Source: Pseudocitrobacter vendiensis
Lineage (GTDB): Bacteria; Pseudomonadota; Gammaproteobacteria; Enterobacterales; Enterobacteriaceae
Direction: 5' to 3'
DNA: 64,000 nt
Assembly (NCBI RefSeq): GCF_943590815.1
Contig: NZ_CALSBS010000011.1
Span: 79,479 to 143,478, forward strand
Under the pieces are notes generated by a model that was given only the letters and a program-made list of their open reading frames with translations, was not told the DNA's origin and did no database searches. This document shows positions 31,788 through 42,074 of this stretch, in pieces (within the stretch, counting starts at the first letter, position 1; each line of letters starts with the position of its first letter). The translations under genes and the position numbers were made by a program.

Positions 31788-33884
31788 TTACCGGAAATTC
31801 ATGCTCTTATCACTGGTAATCCCATACAAGTCAAACTTGCGCCCCAGCTTCTGGCCGCCATCACGGGTCAACGGCACCCAGTTCACCGCGGCGCGGCTGC
31901 GGGTGGCACCAGCGGAGAAGAGATCCAGCGGCACAGAGACATACACGCCTTTAGTGAACTCCCCTTCCCCATACTCATCGCCGGAAACGTTGGTGATGGT
32001 AGCGTAGCCACCGACCACCACGCCGCTGTCGAAGTGTTTAGAGATATCGAGCGTGCCGCCCTTATCGCCCGCCAGATACTGGCCGACGCTGGCTTTGACC
32101 AGCACATCCTGGGCAAACGGCGGCGTCCAGTACGCGGTGAGATGCCCGGTCTTCACACTGTAGTCGGTGAATTTCATCATGTCCTGCGCGCTGCGCCAGT
32201 CACGCTGTTTCACATAGTTGGCATCAATACCCACCGCCCAGTTGCTGTCTACCGGGCGATAAAGCGCCTCGACGCCTGCCCCGCCGAACATGGTTTCCAG
32301 ATAGCCGCCATAAACCTGGCCATAGAAATTATTCCCCAGATACTGGAAATAGTTCGCCTGCAGGTTATTCACATAGACATTATTCTCAACGTATTCACGC
32401 ACATGAGTACGCACCCGCGGCAGTTTCGAGTCACTCGGCGGGTTGGTGTAGTTAAACTTGTCGTAGTTGTTGGCGATGTTGGCAAACAGGCTTCCGCTGG
32501 TCAGCAGGTGGTCGGTCACCCACCAGTCCGCCGTACCCATCACACCCAACTGATACATATAAAAACTTTCTGGCCCGCCAACGGATTGGCTCAGCACCGG
32601 GTCGATATGGAAATCGAAGCGCGATTTATCGATATACCAGCCCTGCTCGGTGGTTTCCGGCACGATCGGCGTGACGCGCTTTTGGTCCAGCGGCGTTTCG
32701 TGGCCGAGCGGCTCGCCTTCCAGATGACGTTGCAGGCTGGCGACATTAGTTTCCGTGGTCACCTGCGGCATGTTGAGGCGATTTTCGGTAATGCGGATGG
32801 TGCGAATGCCTTCCGGCAGATCGTTCATGATGATGCGATTCGCCCGATCGATGCCCTCGCGCGAGTCGCGATATTTCACCTGCTCGCCGGTGACATAGAG
32901 CGTATCGCCTTTGGTTTGAATATTCGGGTCGGCAAATCCGGCGTTATATTTCAGCAACGTAAGCTGATTCGCTACCACCGAATGTTGCAGAATCGCATCC
33001 TGCGGCTGCGGGCGATATTTAGGTCTCGCGTTGTCGTTGTAAGACGGACGCAGATCGTTGAAATTCGTGCGCAGGGTGAAGCCGAACATTACGGTATTCC
33101 CACGCTCGTAGCTCAGGTTAACGTCGGCCCAATCCGCAACGCGATAAATAGCGCCGACGTTAAACTTGCTTTTCTGGTCCAGTTTTCCGGCAAAATCCTG
33201 CTGGTAGTTATTGCCTTCATACTCCAGTTTCAGGCGTAGCGGCTGCCAGGGTGTTTGATATTCTACCCCGCCAAAAAACGCCGCCGGGCCGCGGAACATC
33301 TGGCTGCTGTCCATCGATCCCGCTTCGCGGTAGCTGTTGTCGCGATGGCAATATTTATCGCTGTAAGAGCAGAACGGGTTCGTGGCGTTGCCGCTGGTGC
33401 CCAGATAGCCCCAGCCCATTCCGAGGGAGAAGTCGAACGGCCCCCAGGCTTTGTTGGCAACGATATATTCCGAGTCAAACAGCCCGGTACCGCCGATATC
33501 GCGCGCGCCGACGGAAACCTGCGGCATCCAGTAACTCTCTTCCCACAGGCGCAGTTTCAGGTCGAAGGCTTTATCTTTATAGGTTTGATCGCCCGAGAAC
33601 GCATCGACGCTGCTGTATTGTTTGGTTCGCACGTCGGTATAACGCAGCGTCGTTTCCAGCCACGGGAACAGTTGCACGGAGGCAGAGTAGTAGCGGTACT
33701 GATCGTTATCGCGATAGTTAAGGCTGATTTCCCCTTCCCTCGCCATTCGAGCGGTAGGTGTTTGCAGCAGGCCGACGCCGCCAAAATCAGACTGCGAAGG
33801 GCCAATGGGCGCCGGATACGTTTCGGCATGGCACGCGGCGCTGACGCCCAGCGCCAGCAGGCTATAGAGGTATTTTTTCTTCAT
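31788..33884 (-). CDS. yjbH: Outer-membrane exopolysaccharide protein YjbH
   Basis: A 698-aa protein of the same length as E. coli YjbH. A signal peptide covers residues 1-20 ([12 protein letters not shown]). Family work describes it as an outer-membrane beta-barrel polysaccharide export protein that also affects colony form. The N-terminal part begins [25 protein letters not shown]. It is the last gene of yjbEFGH, with its start overlapping the yjbG stop by one base, which implies translational coupling. Confidence 0.95.
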   Translation of the reverse strand: MKKKYLYSLLALGVSAACHAETYPAPIGPSQSDFGGVGLLQTPTARMAREGEISLNYRDNDQYRYYSASVQLFPWLETTLRYTDVRTKQYSSVDAFSGDQTYKDKAFDLKLRLWEESYWMPQVSVGARDIGGTGLFDSEYIVANKAWGPFDFSLGMGWGYLGTSGNATNPFCSYSDKYCHRDNSYREAGSMDSSQMFRGPAAFFGGVEYQTPWQPLRLKLEYEGNNYQQDFAGKLDQKSKFNVGAIYRVADWADVNLSYERGNTVMFGFTLRTNFNDLRPSYNDNARPKYRPQPQDAILQHSVVANQLTLLKYNAGFADPNIQTKGDTLYVTGEQVKYRDSREGIDRANRIIMNDLPEGIRTIRITENRLNMPQVTTETNVASLQRHLEGEPLGHETPLDQKRVTPIVPETTEQGWYIDKSRFDFHIDPVLSQSVGGPESFYMYQLGVMGTADWWVTDHLLTSGSLFANIANNYDKFNYTNPPSDSKLPRVRTHVREYVENNVYVNNLQANYFQYLGNNFYGQVYGGYLETMFGGAGVEALYRPVDSNWAVGIDANYVKQRDWRSAQDMMKFTDYSVKTGHLTAYWTPPFAQDVLVKASVGQYLAGDKGGTLDISKHFDSGVVVGGYATITNVSGDEYGEGEFTKGVYVSVPLDLFSAGATRSRAAVNWVPLTRDGGQKLGRKFDLYGITSDKSMNFR

Positions 33885-34621
33885 TAATCAGGTATCCGCT
33901 GCGACAGGGAGCGAAGAATGGCGACGTTGAGTTCATCGTATTTCTTCGTCCACAGTGAATCGGCAAAGCCAACAAACACGATGCTGCCGGGCATCGGCTC
34001 AATATGACGTCGGTTCCAGTAGGCGATGGGGGCCTTCAGCGTGCGGCCATCGGGATAAATCACCCACGCGTAGCTCCGCTCGCCGCCGCTGAGTCGTTCA
34101 ACATCTTTGAGATAGCCTGCGACATCGCGACCGGGCGTAAACGCCACTTTGCCAGGGCGATTGATCAAACCGAAAAGCGTTATCGTCGAGGGTTCATTGC
34201 CTACCCACAGGCTGTATTTCCCCTGAAGCGGCGGATTTTTCCCTTCACCGATGCGAACGTCATCCGGGTCCAGCGAGACAAACTGTCGTCCCGTGACGTT
34301 GATGGCCTGAAGCTGCTGGCGTAAGGCATTAATGGCAGCGGCATCACTTCCGCTCGCCTCCATCGCCGCGCGGCTTAACGCGGCGAGTAAAACCTGATGC
34401 TGTTGCTGAGCTATCGTGGTCGCCTGCTGTTCGGCGATCACCGCACCGCGCCACCAGCTTCCGGCGAGTCGTGGCTGTGCAACGAGATCCGCCAGACGGT
34501 CGGCGTTGGTCAAGGTCAGCGTTTTTGTCTCGCCTTCACGATGAACATCCACGGTGCCTGCTGCGAATGCGCCACCCGAGATGGCGCAGAAAAGTCCTGC
34601 GATGAGCGTGATTTTTTTCAT
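33884..34621 (-). CDS. yjbG: Periplasmic capsule-biosynthesis-like protein YjbG
   Basis: A 245-aa secreted protein (signal peptide of about 20 residues, ending G-G-A-F-A). It has the D-V-H-R-E-G start and two SLBB/Caps_synth_GfcC-type stretches, matching E. coli YjbG and its paralogue GfcC. Such proteins sit in the periplasm alongside polysaccharide exporters. Its start overlaps the yjbF end by 4 bp, and its end overlaps yjbH, so the operon is tightly packed. Confidence 0.93.
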   Translation of the reverse strand: MKKITLIAGLFCAISGGAFAAGTVDVHREGETKTLTLTNADRLADLVAQPRLAGSWWRGAVIAEQQATTIAQQQHQVLLAALSRAAMEASGSDAAAINALRQQLQAINVTGRQFVSLDPDDVRIGEGKNPPLQGKYSLWVGNEPSTITLFGLINRPGKVAFTPGRDVAGYLKDVERLSGGERSYAWVIYPDGRTLKAPIAYWNRRHIEPMPGSIVFVGFADSLWTKKYDELNVAILRSLSQRIPD

Positions 34622-35256
34622 TGTTTTGCGGCCTTGATCAGGGTCGTTTTCACCGGGAAATAGCCCGCTCCAAGGTATTGTTCTGATTGTCGAATCTGGC
34701 CTTCGTCATCAATCCAGAAGCGGTTGCGCCAGGTTGTTTGGTCGGTGGTCACCGTTTCTTCCAGCACGCGGACCGGCGTCTCGCTTCCGGCTAAGGTCAG
34801 CGTTTCGCGATCGCCCCAGTGGAAGGTGGATTGCGCGGTGGCGTAACGCACCTGACGGTGCTCGGTCCAGCCCATCGTGCGCGTCCAGCTTGCGCCATCC
34901 ACCACCTGATTAGGTTTGGCTAACGGGTCGCTGGCGAGATTGTTAACATCCAGCAGGTTGTCGCCTGCCAGTTGCGTCTTGACGATACGGCCGTGCTGCG
35001 TGACCAGCGTGGCCTGATCCTGCGTCACCCACTTGTGCTGACCGTTTTCCGAATAAGCCAGCGCCACAAAAATCTGCGGGCCGTTATTGAGCTGAATATA
35101 CTGGCTGGCGTAGGGCATATTCTGGATATCGTCCGCTGTAAGATGCACGCCGGGCGTGCCGAACAGGCTATCCCATAACGATTTTCCCAGACCTTTTGTG
35201 CTGGATGAACACGCCTGAAGCAGCAGGCAAAGAGTGATAATGGCAAGTCGCTTCAC
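34618..35256 (-). CDS. yjbF: Lipoprotein YjbF
   Basis: A 212-aa lipoprotein, homologous to GfcB. The signal has the lipobox L-L-L-Q-A-C at residues 11-16, followed by S-S-S-T-K-G, a non-Asp +2 residue that favours outer-membrane sorting. The start is GTG at 35254-35256 (V-K-R-L-A-I-I) with GGAG seven bases upstream; this equals the E. coli length. A frame to 35286 would add ten residues and spoil the signal peptide. It is the second gene of the yjbEFGH operon. Confidence 0.93.
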   Translation of the reverse strand: MKRLAIITLCLLLQACSSSTKGLGKSLWDSLFGTPGVHLTADDIQNMPYASQYIQLNNGPQIFVALAYSENGQHKWVTQDQATLVTQHGRIVKTQLAGDNLLDVNNLASDPLAKPNQVVDGASWTRTMGWTEHRQVRYATAQSTFHWGDRETLTLAGSETPVRVLEETVTTDQTTWRNRFWIDDEGQIRQSEQYLGAGYFPVKTTLIKAAKQ

Positions 35257-35280
35257 GACGTTTCTCCGAAGGGGCAAAAT

Positions 35281-35300
35281 AACCACACCGAAGTGTGGTT
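35281..35300 (-). terminator. Attenuator-like hairpin between yjbE and yjbF
   Basis: AACCACAC / GTGTGGTT with a TTCG loop, followed on the minus strand by ATTTTG. It is a likely partial terminator that lets yjbE message exceed yjbFGH. Confidence 0.65.
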
Positions 35301-35319
35301 ATGGGTAAACGCACCCGTA

Positions 35320-35562
35320 TTACTGGGTACTGGTTGTTGTGGTGGTCGTGGTTCCGGTATTGGAGCCATCACCGCCACCTGTCGCTGCCAGCGCGACACC
35401 TACCGCAGAACTCACGGTGCTGGCGCTGGTCGCGGTAGAACTCCCCGCGGAGACAGACGTCGCCGCAGAGCCCGCCGCATCACCGGTTTCCACCGGCGCT
35501 GCTGACGCGGATGCCGCCGCAAACGCAGATATGGCAAAAATGCCATAAATGATTTTCTTCAT
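35320..35562 (-). CDS. yjbE: Secreted low-complexity protein YjbE
   Basis: An 80-aa protein with a signal peptide ([13 protein letters not shown] to S-A-S-A-A). The mature part is low complexity: Ser/Thr/Val repeats ([16 protein letters not shown]), then G-G-G-D-G-S-N-T-G and a poly-Thr tail T-T-T-T-T-T-S-T-Q. It is the first gene of the yjbEFGH exopolysaccharide operon and homologous to GfcA. The role is unknown. It starts behind AAGGGAAATTGTT. Confidence 0.92.
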   Translation of the reverse strand: MKKIIYGIFAISAFAAASASAAPVETGDAAGSAATSVSAGSSTATSASTVSSAVGVALAATGGGDGSNTGTTTTTTTSTQ

Positions 35563-35967
35563 AACAATTTCCCTTCATTGAATAAATGGAGGTACATACC
35601 CTGGGAATTCCGGATTGCAGAGTGAAAGTCAGCATGAAATACATGCGTGGCTCACGCACATACAACCTGAAAATAAGCGGGTATACCTGAAATATTCAGG
35701 CGTCATCGAGTATACACAACTCAATACCGGGAATTAGCGTCAGGGGAAGTGAGCAAGGGATTTTAAGAAAATGAGAAAAAGGTAACAGATAAGTATTATT
35801 TATTGATTATAAAAAGCAGTAAATCAGCAAGTTACGAATAAAATACATATATTAAACCTGCGTAATATCTGAAAATGAACTCTTATTTAATTCAGCTCTA
35901 TTTATGTTTTAGGAATATGCTCATCGGTAATTTTCAGCTGAGATCACGGACAAGGGGATTTATCCGA
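35563..35967 (-). promoter_or_regulatory. Long AT-rich upstream region of yjbE
   Basis: About 400 bp without a gene, AT-rich in the distal half (about 35780-35900). It holds the Rcs-type box described separately; I see no other clear site. A leader RNA or silencing by H-NS is possible but not shown. Confidence 0.5.
35910..35923 (-). promoter_or_regulatory. Rcs (RcsAB) box upstream of yjbE
   Basis: On the minus strand TGAGCATATTCCTA matches the RcsAB consensus TAAGAATATTCCTA at 12 of 14 bases. The yjb operon of E. coli is known to be under RcsC/RcsB control. It lies about 350 bp before the yjbE ATG. Confidence 0.65.
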
Positions 35968-36000
35968 TAAAAAAAATGCCGGCTATTACGCCGGCATTTT
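35968..36000 (-). terminator. Terminator of pgi
   Basis: TGCCGGC / GCCGGCA stem (35977-35983 with 35990-35996) with an A-run on the plus strand, which is a T-run in the pgi direction, 15 bp after the pgi stop. Confidence 0.9.
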
Positions 36001-36014
36001 CAGATTAAGACGAC

Positions 36015-37664
36015 TTATGCACGCCAGGATTTGTAACGGTTAATCAGGCCGTTGGTAGAGCTATCGTGGCTGCTAATTTCGCTGCCATCTTTCAGTTCCG
36101 GCAGAATACGGTTTGCCAGCTGTTTACCCAGCTCAACGCCCCACTGGTCGAACGTGAAGATGTTCAGGATAGCGCCCTGAGTAAAGATTTTGTGCTCATA
36201 CAGCGCAATCAACGCGCCCAGGCTGAACGGGGTGATTTCGCGCAGCAGGATGGAGTTGGTTGGGCGGTTGCCTTCAAAGACTTTAAACGGCACCACGTGT
36301 TCCAGCGTGACCGGATCTTTACCCTGATCGCGATATTCCTGTTCAACCACTTCGCGAGATTTACCGAACGCCAGCGCTTCGGTCTGGGCGAAGAAGTTAG
36401 ACAGCAGTTTCGGGTGGTGATCGGAAAGCGGGTTGTGAGTAATAGCCGGCGCGATGAAGTCACAAGGAACCATTTTGGTGCCCTGGTGAATCAACTGATA
36501 GAACGCGTGCTGGCCGTTAGTACCCGGCTCGCCCCAAATGATTGGGCCGGTCTGGTGCGCCACTTTGTTACCGTTGCGGTCAACATACTTACCGTTGGAC
36601 TCCATGTTGCCCTGCTGGAAGTAGGCCGCAAAACGGTGCATATACTGGTCGTACGGCAGAATCGCTTCAGTTTCCGCGCCGAAGAAATTGTTGTACCAGA
36701 TGCCGATCAGCGCCAGCAGAACCGGCAGGTTTTTCTCAGCAGGCGTGGTGGAGAAATGCTTGTCCATCGCGTGCGCGCCGGAGAGCAGCTCCACAAAGTT
36801 GTCGAAGCCGACGGAGAGAATGATCGACAGACCGATGGCTGACCACAGAGAGTAACGGCCGCCCACCCAGTCCCAGAACTCGAACATGTTGGCGGTATCA
36901 ATACCAAACTCGCCCACCGCTTTCGCGTTGGTGGAAAGCGCCGCGAAGTGTTTCGCCACGTGTTTTTGATCGCCCGCCGTCGCCAGGAACCAGTCGCGCG
37001 CGCTGTGGGCGTTGGTCATGGTTTCTTGCGTGGTGAAGGTTTTGGATGCGACCAGGAACAGGGTGGTTTCCGGGTTAACGGTTTTCAGCACTTCCGCGAT
37101 GTGAGTACCATCGACGTTAGACACAAAGTGCATATTCAGATGATTTTTGTACGGACGCAGCGCTTCAGTCACCATGAACGGGCCGAGGTCAGAACCGCCG
37201 ATACCGATGTTGACCACGTCGGTGATCGCTTTGCCAGTATAGCCTTTCCAGCTACCGGAAATGATGGCTTCAGAGAAACCTTTCATCTTATCCAGCACAG
37301 CGTTAACTTCCGGCATCACGTCTTTGCCGTCAACGATAATCGGGGTGTTGCTGCGGTTACGCAGCGCCACGTGCAGCACGGCACGGTCTTCGGTACGGTT
37401 GATTTTCTCACCGGAGAACATCGATTTAATCGCGCCGCTCAGATCGGTCTCTTTCGCCAGATCCTGCAGCTTACTCAGGGTTTCTTCCGTGATGCGGTTT
37501 TTAGAGAAATCCACCAGCATCAGATCGTCAAACGTAGCGGAAAACTTGCTGAAACGGTCGCTATCTTTGGCAAACAGCTCGGCAATAGTGACATCTTTCA
37601 TTTCATCGAAGTGTTTCTGTAGTGCCTGCCACGCAGCGGTCTGCGTTGGGTTGATATTTTTCAT
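36015..37664 (-). CDS. pgi: Glucose-6-phosphate isomerase
   Basis: A 549-aa enzyme interconverting glucose-6-phosphate and fructose-6-phosphate in glycolysis and gluconeogenesis. It has two SIS domains with [15 protein letters not shown] (about 145-160), the family signature [16 protein letters not shown] (about 275-290) and G-Q-H-A-F-Y-Q-L near 384. The start M-K-N-I-N-P-T-Q-T is at 37662-37664; the frame extends 57 codons upstream without homology. It is transcribed divergently from lysC. Confidence 0.98.
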   Translation of the reverse strand: MKNINPTQTAAWQALQKHFDEMKDVTIAELFAKDSDRFSKFSATFDDLMLVDFSKNRITEETLSKLQDLAKETDLSGAIKSMFSGEKINRTEDRAVLHVALRNRSNTPIIVDGKDVMPEVNAVLDKMKGFSEAIISGSWKGYTGKAITDVVNIGIGGSDLGPFMVTEALRPYKNHLNMHFVSNVDGTHIAEVLKTVNPETTLFLVASKTFTTQETMTNAHSARDWFLATAGDQKHVAKHFAALSTNAKAVGEFGIDTANMFEFWDWVGGRYSLWSAIGLSIILSVGFDNFVELLSGAHAMDKHFSTTPAEKNLPVLLALIGIWYNNFFGAETEAILPYDQYMHRFAAYFQQGNMESNGKYVDRNGNKVAHQTGPIIWGEPGTNGQHAFYQLIHQGTKMVPCDFIAPAITHNPLSDHHPKLLSNFFAQTEALAFGKSREVVEQEYRDQGKDPVTLEHVVPFKVFEGNRPTNSILLREITPFSLGALIALYEHKIFTQGAILNIFTFDQWGVELGKQLANRILPELKDGSEISSHDSSTNGLINRYKSWRA

Positions 37665-37845
37665 TAGCAATACCCTTCTGATTTGAGAATCGTTACTGCC
37701 CTCGATTGTAGCGCCAGTTACAAAAATTTGTGATCGTTTTAGTGTTACAGGCAACAAACAAGGCATAGAGTCGCAAAAAGTATAGCTGTCATAAGTGTTT
37801 TTTCTGACACCCCTTTTTGCATGAAAAATCCGCATAACCCCAGCG

Positions 37846-37874
37846 TTGACAGGGGTGGCTTAAGCCTTTATTTA
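37846..37874 (+). promoter_or_regulatory. lysC promoter
   Basis: A perfect -35, TTGACA (37846-37851), is followed after 17 bp by TATTTA (37869-37874). It sits just upstream of the lysine riboswitch, so transcription would start at about 37881. Confidence 0.6.
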
Positions 37875-37902
37875 TAAAGGCACTACCTGCGCATGGCGCA
37901 GG

Positions 37903-38089
37903 CCAGAAGAGGCGCGTTGCCCAGGTAATCGTATTTCAGGAGCCAGTCCGCGAAAGATACGTGAGGGGGAGCAACGCCGAGGTGGCTGAACGCCTGGTCA
38001 CGTTCGCTATCGGCTACAGGGGCTGAATCCCCTGGGTTGTCACCAGAAACGTTGGCAGTCCGGCGTTTCGCAAGGTGGAGCACTTCTGG
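37903..38089 (+). ncRNA. Lysine riboswitch (L box) of lysC
   Basis: Closing stem CCAGAAG (37903-37909) pairs perfectly with CTTCTGG (38083-38089). Inside are the conserved L-box features AGAGGCGCGTTGCCCAGGTA, the GGGGGAGCAACGCCGAGGTG stretch, GGCTGAACGCCTGGTCACGT, GGGGCTGAATCCCCTGGGTT and the GTTGGCAGTC segment. Lysine binding represses LysC; in E. coli this occurs by hiding the ribosome-binding site and exposing RNase E sites. The leader continues to about 38178. Confidence 0.95.
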
Positions 38090-38178
38090 GGAAATCGTAG
38101 TTTCTGCGTCCCCCTGTATACCGCTCTTCCCTTGTGCCAAGGCTGAAAAAAGGAACCCCTGACACGAGGCAGTACACA

Positions 38179-39528
38179 ATGACAGATTTTGTCGTCGCCA
38201 AATTTGGCGGCACCAGCGTAGCCGATTTTGATGCCATGAACCGCAGCGCGGACGTGGTGCTCTCCGATTCCCGCGTCCGTTTAGTGGTGCTTTCCGCCTC
38301 CGCAGGCGTGACCAATCTGCTGGTTGCGCTGGCCGAAGGGCTGGAGGCCACCGAACGCTTCGCCAAACTGGATGCCATCCGCAAAATCCAGTTCTCCATT
38401 CTGGAACGCCTGGCGAACCCGAACGTGATCCGCGAAGAAGTGGAACGCCTGCTGGAAAATATCACCACGCTTGCGGAAGCGGCTTCTCTGGCCACCTCAA
38501 CCGCGTTGACCGATGAACTGGTCAGCCACGGTGAACTGATGTCCACCTTGCTTTTCGTTGAAGTGCTGCGCCAGCGGGATGTGCAGGCGCAGTGGTTTGA
38601 CGTGCGTAAAGTGATGCGCACCAGCGATCGCTTTGGCCGCGCCGAACCGGACGTTGCTGCGCTGGCCGAGCTGGCAACCCAGCAACTGGCCCCGCGTCTG
38701 GCGGAAGGCATGGTCATCACACAAGGCTTTATCGGCAGCGAAGCCAAAGGCCGCACCACGACGCTTGGCCGTGGCGGCAGCGACTACACGGCGGCCCTGC
38801 TGGGTGAAGCGCTGCACGCCACCCGCGTCGATATCTGGACGGATGTGCCGGGCATCTACACCACCGACCCGCGCGTGGTTCCGGCGGCTAAACGCATTGA
38901 TGAAATCGCCTTTGAAGAAGCGGCCGAAATGGCGACCTTCGGCGCGAAAGTGCTGCATCCGGCCACGCTACTGCCCGCCGTACGCAGCGATATTCCGGTG
39001 TTTGTGGGCTCAAGCAAAGATCCAAAAGCCGGTGGCACGCTGGTGTGCAATAAAACGCAGAATCCACCGCTGTTCCGCGCACTGGCCCTGCGTCGTAAAC
39101 AAACGCTGGTGACCCTGCATAGCCTGAATATGCTGCACTCACGCGGTTTCCTGGCGGAAGTTTTCGGCATTCTGGCACGTCACAATATCTCGGTGGATTT
39201 GATCACTACATCTGAAGTCAGCGTAGCGTTAACACTGGATACCACCGGCTCAACATCGACCGGCGATACGCTGCTAACGCAGTCACTGCTGATGGAGCTT
39301 TCCGAACTGTGCCGCGTCGAAGTGGAAGAAAATCTCGCGCTGGTCGCGCTGATTGGTAACGATCTCTCTAAAGCCTGCGGCGTGGGGAAAGAGGTGTTCG
39401 GGGTAATGGAACCGTTCAACATCCGCATGATTTGCTATGGCGCATCCAGCCACAATCTGTGCTTCCTGGTACCCGGCAGCGAAGCCGAACAGGTTGTGCA
39501 GAAGCTGCATCAGAATTTGTTTGAATAA
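38179..39528 (+). CDS. lysC: Lysine-sensitive aspartokinase III
   Basis: A 449-aa enzyme phosphorylating aspartate, the first step of the lysine, threonine and methionine pathway. The kinase domain opens with [11 protein letters not shown] (Lys8), with [11 protein letters not shown] at about 195-205. C-terminal tandem ACT domains (about 300-449) bind lysine for feedback inhibition; the [10 protein letters not shown] and T-T-S-E-V-S-V allosteric stretches are intact. The ATG at 38179 follows CGAGGCAGTACACA, about 90 bp after the riboswitch aptamer. An intrinsic terminator follows. Confidence 0.97.
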   Translation: MTDFVVAKFGGTSVADFDAMNRSADVVLSDSRVRLVVLSASAGVTNLLVALAEGLEATERFAKLDAIRKIQFSILERLANPNVIREEVERLLENITTLAEAASLATSTALTDELVSHGELMSTLLFVEVLRQRDVQAQWFDVRKVMRTSDRFGRAEPDVAALAELATQQLAPRLAEGMVITQGFIGSEAKGRTTTLGRGGSDYTAALLGEALHATRVDIWTDVPGIYTTDPRVVPAAKRIDEIAFEEAAEMATFGAKVLHPATLLPAVRSDIPVFVGSSKDPKAGGTLVCNKTQNPPLFRALALRRKQTLVTLHSLNMLHSRGFLAEVFGILARHNISVDLITTSEVSVALTLDTTGSTSTGDTLLTQSLLMELSELCRVEVEENLALVALIGNDLSKACGVGKEVFGVMEPFNIRMICYGASSHNLCFLVPGSEAEQVVQKLHQNLFE

Positions 39529-39557
39529 ACCCCTTCCACGCGATAAACAATACCTAT

Positions 39558-39582
39558 GGCCGGGCTCGAACCCGGCCTTTTT
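39558..39582 (+). terminator. Terminator of lysC
   Basis: GGCCGGG / CCCGGCC stem (39558-39564 with 39571-39577), loop CTCGAA, then TTTTT. Confidence 0.9.
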
Positions 39583-39626
39583 ATAACAACACAATGCAAA
39601 CACAACGCTATCGCAAGGAATACAAC

Positions 39627-40568
39627 ATGCTCGCTGTTCTGACCCGGCTGTTCCCGTTATGGGCACTGCTGCTCTCCGTTATTGCGTATTATACGCCGCC
39701 CACGTTCACTGCCATCGGCCCGTGGGTGCCAACTCTTCTGATGCTGATTATGTTCGGCATGGGCGTGCATCTTAAAGTGGACGACTTTAAACGCGTGCTT
39801 TCACGCCCGGCACCAGTTGCGGCGGGGATTTTCCTGCATTATCTGGTGATGCCGCTCGCCGCGTGGCTGTTGGCGCTACTGTTTAAGATGCCGCCGGAGC
39901 TTTCTGCCGGGATGGTGCTGGTTGGCAGCGTGGCGAGCGGTACTGCATCCAACGTGATGATTTATCTGGCGAAAGGCGACGTCGCACTGTCGGTCACCAT
40001 TTCGTCTGTTTCTACATTGGTTGGGGTGATCGCCACGCCGTTGCTCACCCGTCTGTACGTCGATGCGCATATTCAGGTTGATGTAATGGGCATGCTGTTG
40101 AGTATTCTGCAAATCGTAGTGATCCCCATTGGTCTGGGGCTGATTGTGCACCATCTCTTCCCACGCGTGGTGAAAGCCGTAGAGCCCTTTCTTCCCGCGT
40201 TTTCAATGGTGTGCATTCTGGCGATTATCAGCGCCGTGGTGGCCGGTTCCGCATCACACATCGCTTCGGTCGGTTTTGTGGTGATTATCGCCGTCATTCT
40301 GCACAACACGATCGGCCTGCTCGGCGGCTATTGGGGCGGGAAGCTGTTTGGTTTTGATGAGTCCACCTGCCGCACACTGGCCATTGAAGTGGGGATGCAA
40401 AACTCTGGCCTTGCGGCTGCACTGGGTAAAATCTACTTCGGCCCACTCGCGGCGCTGCCCGGCGCGCTGTTCTCGGTGTGGCACAATCTTTCCGGCTCAC
40501 TGCTTGCGGGTTACTGGTCCGGGAAGCCGCTTGATGAGAAGGCAAGGGATGCGGTGAAAGAGGGATGA
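39627..40568 (+). CDS. panS: BASS-family transporter, probably pantothenate/ketopantoate transporter PanS
   Basis: A 313-aa membrane protein of the bile acid:sodium symporter superfamily with about nine to ten hydrophobic helices. Typical BASS stretches are [13 protein letters not shown] near residue 45, [11 protein letters not shown] at about 108-118, and the crossover [10 protein letters not shown] near 255. The Salmonella relative PanS takes up ketopantoate and pantothenate; the symbol rests on resemblance only. The start [10 protein letters not shown] is at 39627 with AAGGAATACAAC upstream. Its 3' end faces the toxin-antitoxin remnant. Confidence 0.8.
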   Translation: MLAVLTRLFPLWALLLSVIAYYTPPTFTAIGPWVPTLLMLIMFGMGVHLKVDDFKRVLSRPAPVAAGIFLHYLVMPLAAWLLALLFKMPPELSAGMVLVGSVASGTASNVMIYLAKGDVALSVTISSVSTLVGVIATPLLTRLYVDAHIQVDVMGMLLSILQIVVIPIGLGLIVHHLFPRVVKAVEPFLPAFSMVCILAIISAVVAGSASHIASVGFVVIIAVILHNTIGLLGGYWGGKLFGFDESTCRTLAIEVGMQNSGLAAALGKIYFGPLAALPGALFSVWHNLSGSLLAGYWSGKPLDEKARDAVKEG

Positions 40569-40604
40569 TTCGCGGCCCGGTGAGGTGAACTTGCCGGGTT
40601 TAGC

Positions 40605-40765
40605 CTACTTGCAATGAGTGGCTCAATCTCTCGTTCAGCATTCTGATAGAGCTGTTGGGCTTCCTCGTCGCCAAAACCCAGCTCAGAAAATATGTTGGCA
40701 TCCGCAGGCGTCACGTGCTGAATTTTGACATCAATGGAGGGGCTTATTTTCGGTTCCTTAGCACT
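40605..40765 (-). pseudogene. Truncated XRE/HigA-type antitoxin remnant
   Basis: The minus-strand frame reads K-I-S-P-S-I-D-V-K-I-Q-H-V-T-P-A-D-A-N-I-F, then S-E-L-G-F-G-D-E-E-A-Q-Q-L-Y-Q and A-E-R-E-I. The N-I-F-x-E-L-G-F-x-x-E-E-A stretch is the typical N-terminus of XRE-family antitoxins paired with Gp49/HigB toxins. The sequence then runs into unrelated codons at the panS end, so the helix-turn-helix domain is missing. It directly follows a toxin C-terminal remnant in toxin-antitoxin order. Confidence 0.6.
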
Positions 40766-40856
40766 CGCTGTACTGCCTGATAATGGGCTTTTGCAATATG
40801 TTTGTCTTGTTCAGAATTGTGCTGAGTCTTTTTGCTGGAGATAAATAATCTGCGAT
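40746..40856 (-). pseudogene. C-terminal remnant of a Gp49/HigB-type toxin
   Basis: The minus-strand frame ending at TAA (40746-40748) reads R-L-F-I-S-S-K-K-T-Q-H-N-S-E-Q-D-K-H-I-A, then K-A-H-Y-Q-A-V-Q-R-V-L-R-N-R-K. The K-K-T-Q-x-x-S-x-x-D-x-x-I-A-x-x-x-Y pattern is the usual C-terminus of phage-derived Gp49-like (HigB) RNase toxins. The N-terminal two-thirds are absent; upstream sequence is the yjbD promoter. It is too short for an ordinary ORF search. Confidence 0.55.
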
Positions 40857-40928
40857 GTGCTTTCAGAATTAGTTTCTTTCGCACAATTTCCCGTACACTG
40901 GACTCTCTGGCTAACTGAGGGCACCATC

Positions 40929-41201
40929 ATGGCACTCCCCCGCATCACCCAAAAAGAGATGACCGAACGCGAGCAGCGTGAACTGAAAACGTTGCTTGAT
41001 CGCGCCCGTATCGCGCATGGCCGCGTGTTGACCAATGCTGAAACGAACAGCGTCAAAAAGGAATATATTGATAAGCTGATGGTTGCGCGTGAAGCTGAAG
41101 CGAAGAAAGCCCGCCAGTTGAAGAAAAAGCAGGCTTATAAACCGGATGCGGAAGCGTCGTTTTCCTGGTCAGCGAATACGTCGACGCGCGGCAGACGCTG
41201 A
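40929..41201 (+). CDS. yjbD: DUF3811 family protein YjbD
   Basis: A 90-aa, highly charged, all-helical cytoplasmic protein matching E. coli YjbD end to end (M-A-L-P-R-I-T-Q-K-E-M-T-E-R-E-Q start, T-R-G-R-R end). A Lys/Arg-rich segment A-R-Q-L-K-K-K-Q-A-Y-K lies near residue 65. The function is unknown. The frame is open from 40857, but the ATG at 40929 is the conserved start. It abuts rluF convergently, with no spacer. Confidence 0.92.
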   Translation: MALPRITQKEMTEREQRELKTLLDRARIAHGRVLTNAETNSVKKEYIDKLMVAREAEAKKARQLKKKQAYKPDAEASFSWSANTSTRGRR

Positions 41202-42074
41202 TTAACGCCCTTTTTTCTTACGCCCCGGCGAGGTAAAACGCTTACCGTTGGACGCCGGGCGGCTCCCTTTTTCAGCCGTTTTTTCCATCTTCACCACCGG
41301 GCGCTTGATGCCCGCCGTTTTCGGTTTTGCCTTCGCCTTTGGCTTCGCTTCCGAGGAAGAGCCTTCGATAAGTTTAAACAGGTCGATGAGCTCATCATCG
41401 GTTAAATCACGCCACTCGCCCAGCGGAATACCGCTTAAACTAACGTTCATAATGCGCGTACGTTCCAGTTTCTTCACTTCGTAGCCAAAGTGCTCACACA
41501 TGCGGCGAATCTGACGATTCAGGCCCTGTACCAGCGTGATGCGAAACACAAACGGTGCTTCTTTCTTCACTTTGCACTTCTTCGTCACCGTACCCAGAAT
41601 CGGTACACCCGCCGCCATACCGCTCACGAACTCATCCGTCACCGGTTTATCTACCGTAACCAGATACTCTTTTTCGTGATCGTTACCGGCACGCAGGATC
41701 TTATTAACCAGATCGCCGTGGTTGGTCAGGAAAATCAGCCCCTGAGAATCTTTATCCAGGCGGCCAATCGGGAACACGCGCTTGCTGTGGTTGACGAAAT
41801 CGACGATGTTATCGCGTTCGCCATCTTCCGTAGTGCTGACAATCCCCACCGGCTTGTTCAGCGCAATCAGCACCAGATCTTCTGCCTCGCGAGGCTCAAT
41901 CAACTGACCGTTTACTTTTACAACGTCGCCAGGTTTCACCTGATCGCCAATGGTGGCGCGTTTACCGTTAAGGAAAACGTTACCTTGTTCGATATAGCGA
42001 TCGGCTTCGCGACGAGAGCAAATTCCGCTTTCGCTGATGTATTTATTTAAACGGATGGATGAGTCGGGCAGCAT
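41202..42074 (-). CDS. rluF: 23S rRNA pseudouridine(2604) synthase RluF
   Basis: A 290-aa RsuA-family enzyme modifying U2604 of 23S rRNA (and tRNA-Tyr in E. coli). The N-terminal S4 domain spans residues 7-55 ([18 protein letters not shown]); the catalytic Asp107 is in [11 protein letters not shown] basic, Lys-Pro-Ala-rich tail of about 50 residues ends G-R-K-K-K-G-R. The length equals E. coli RluF. Confidence 0.97.
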   Translation of the reverse strand: MLPDSSIRLNKYISESGICSRREADRYIEQGNVFLNGKRATIGDQVKPGDVVKVNGQLIEPREAEDLVLIALNKPVGIVSTTEDGERDNIVDFVNHSKRVFPIGRLDKDSQGLIFLTNHGDLVNKILRAGNDHEKEYLVTVDKPVTDEFVSGMAAGVPILGTVTKKCKVKKEAPFVFRITLVQGLNRQIRRMCEHFGYEVKKLERTRIMNVSLSGIPLGEWRDLTDDELIDLFKLIEGSSSEAKPKAKAKPKTAGIKRPVVKMEKTAEKGSRPASNGKRFTSPGRKKKGR

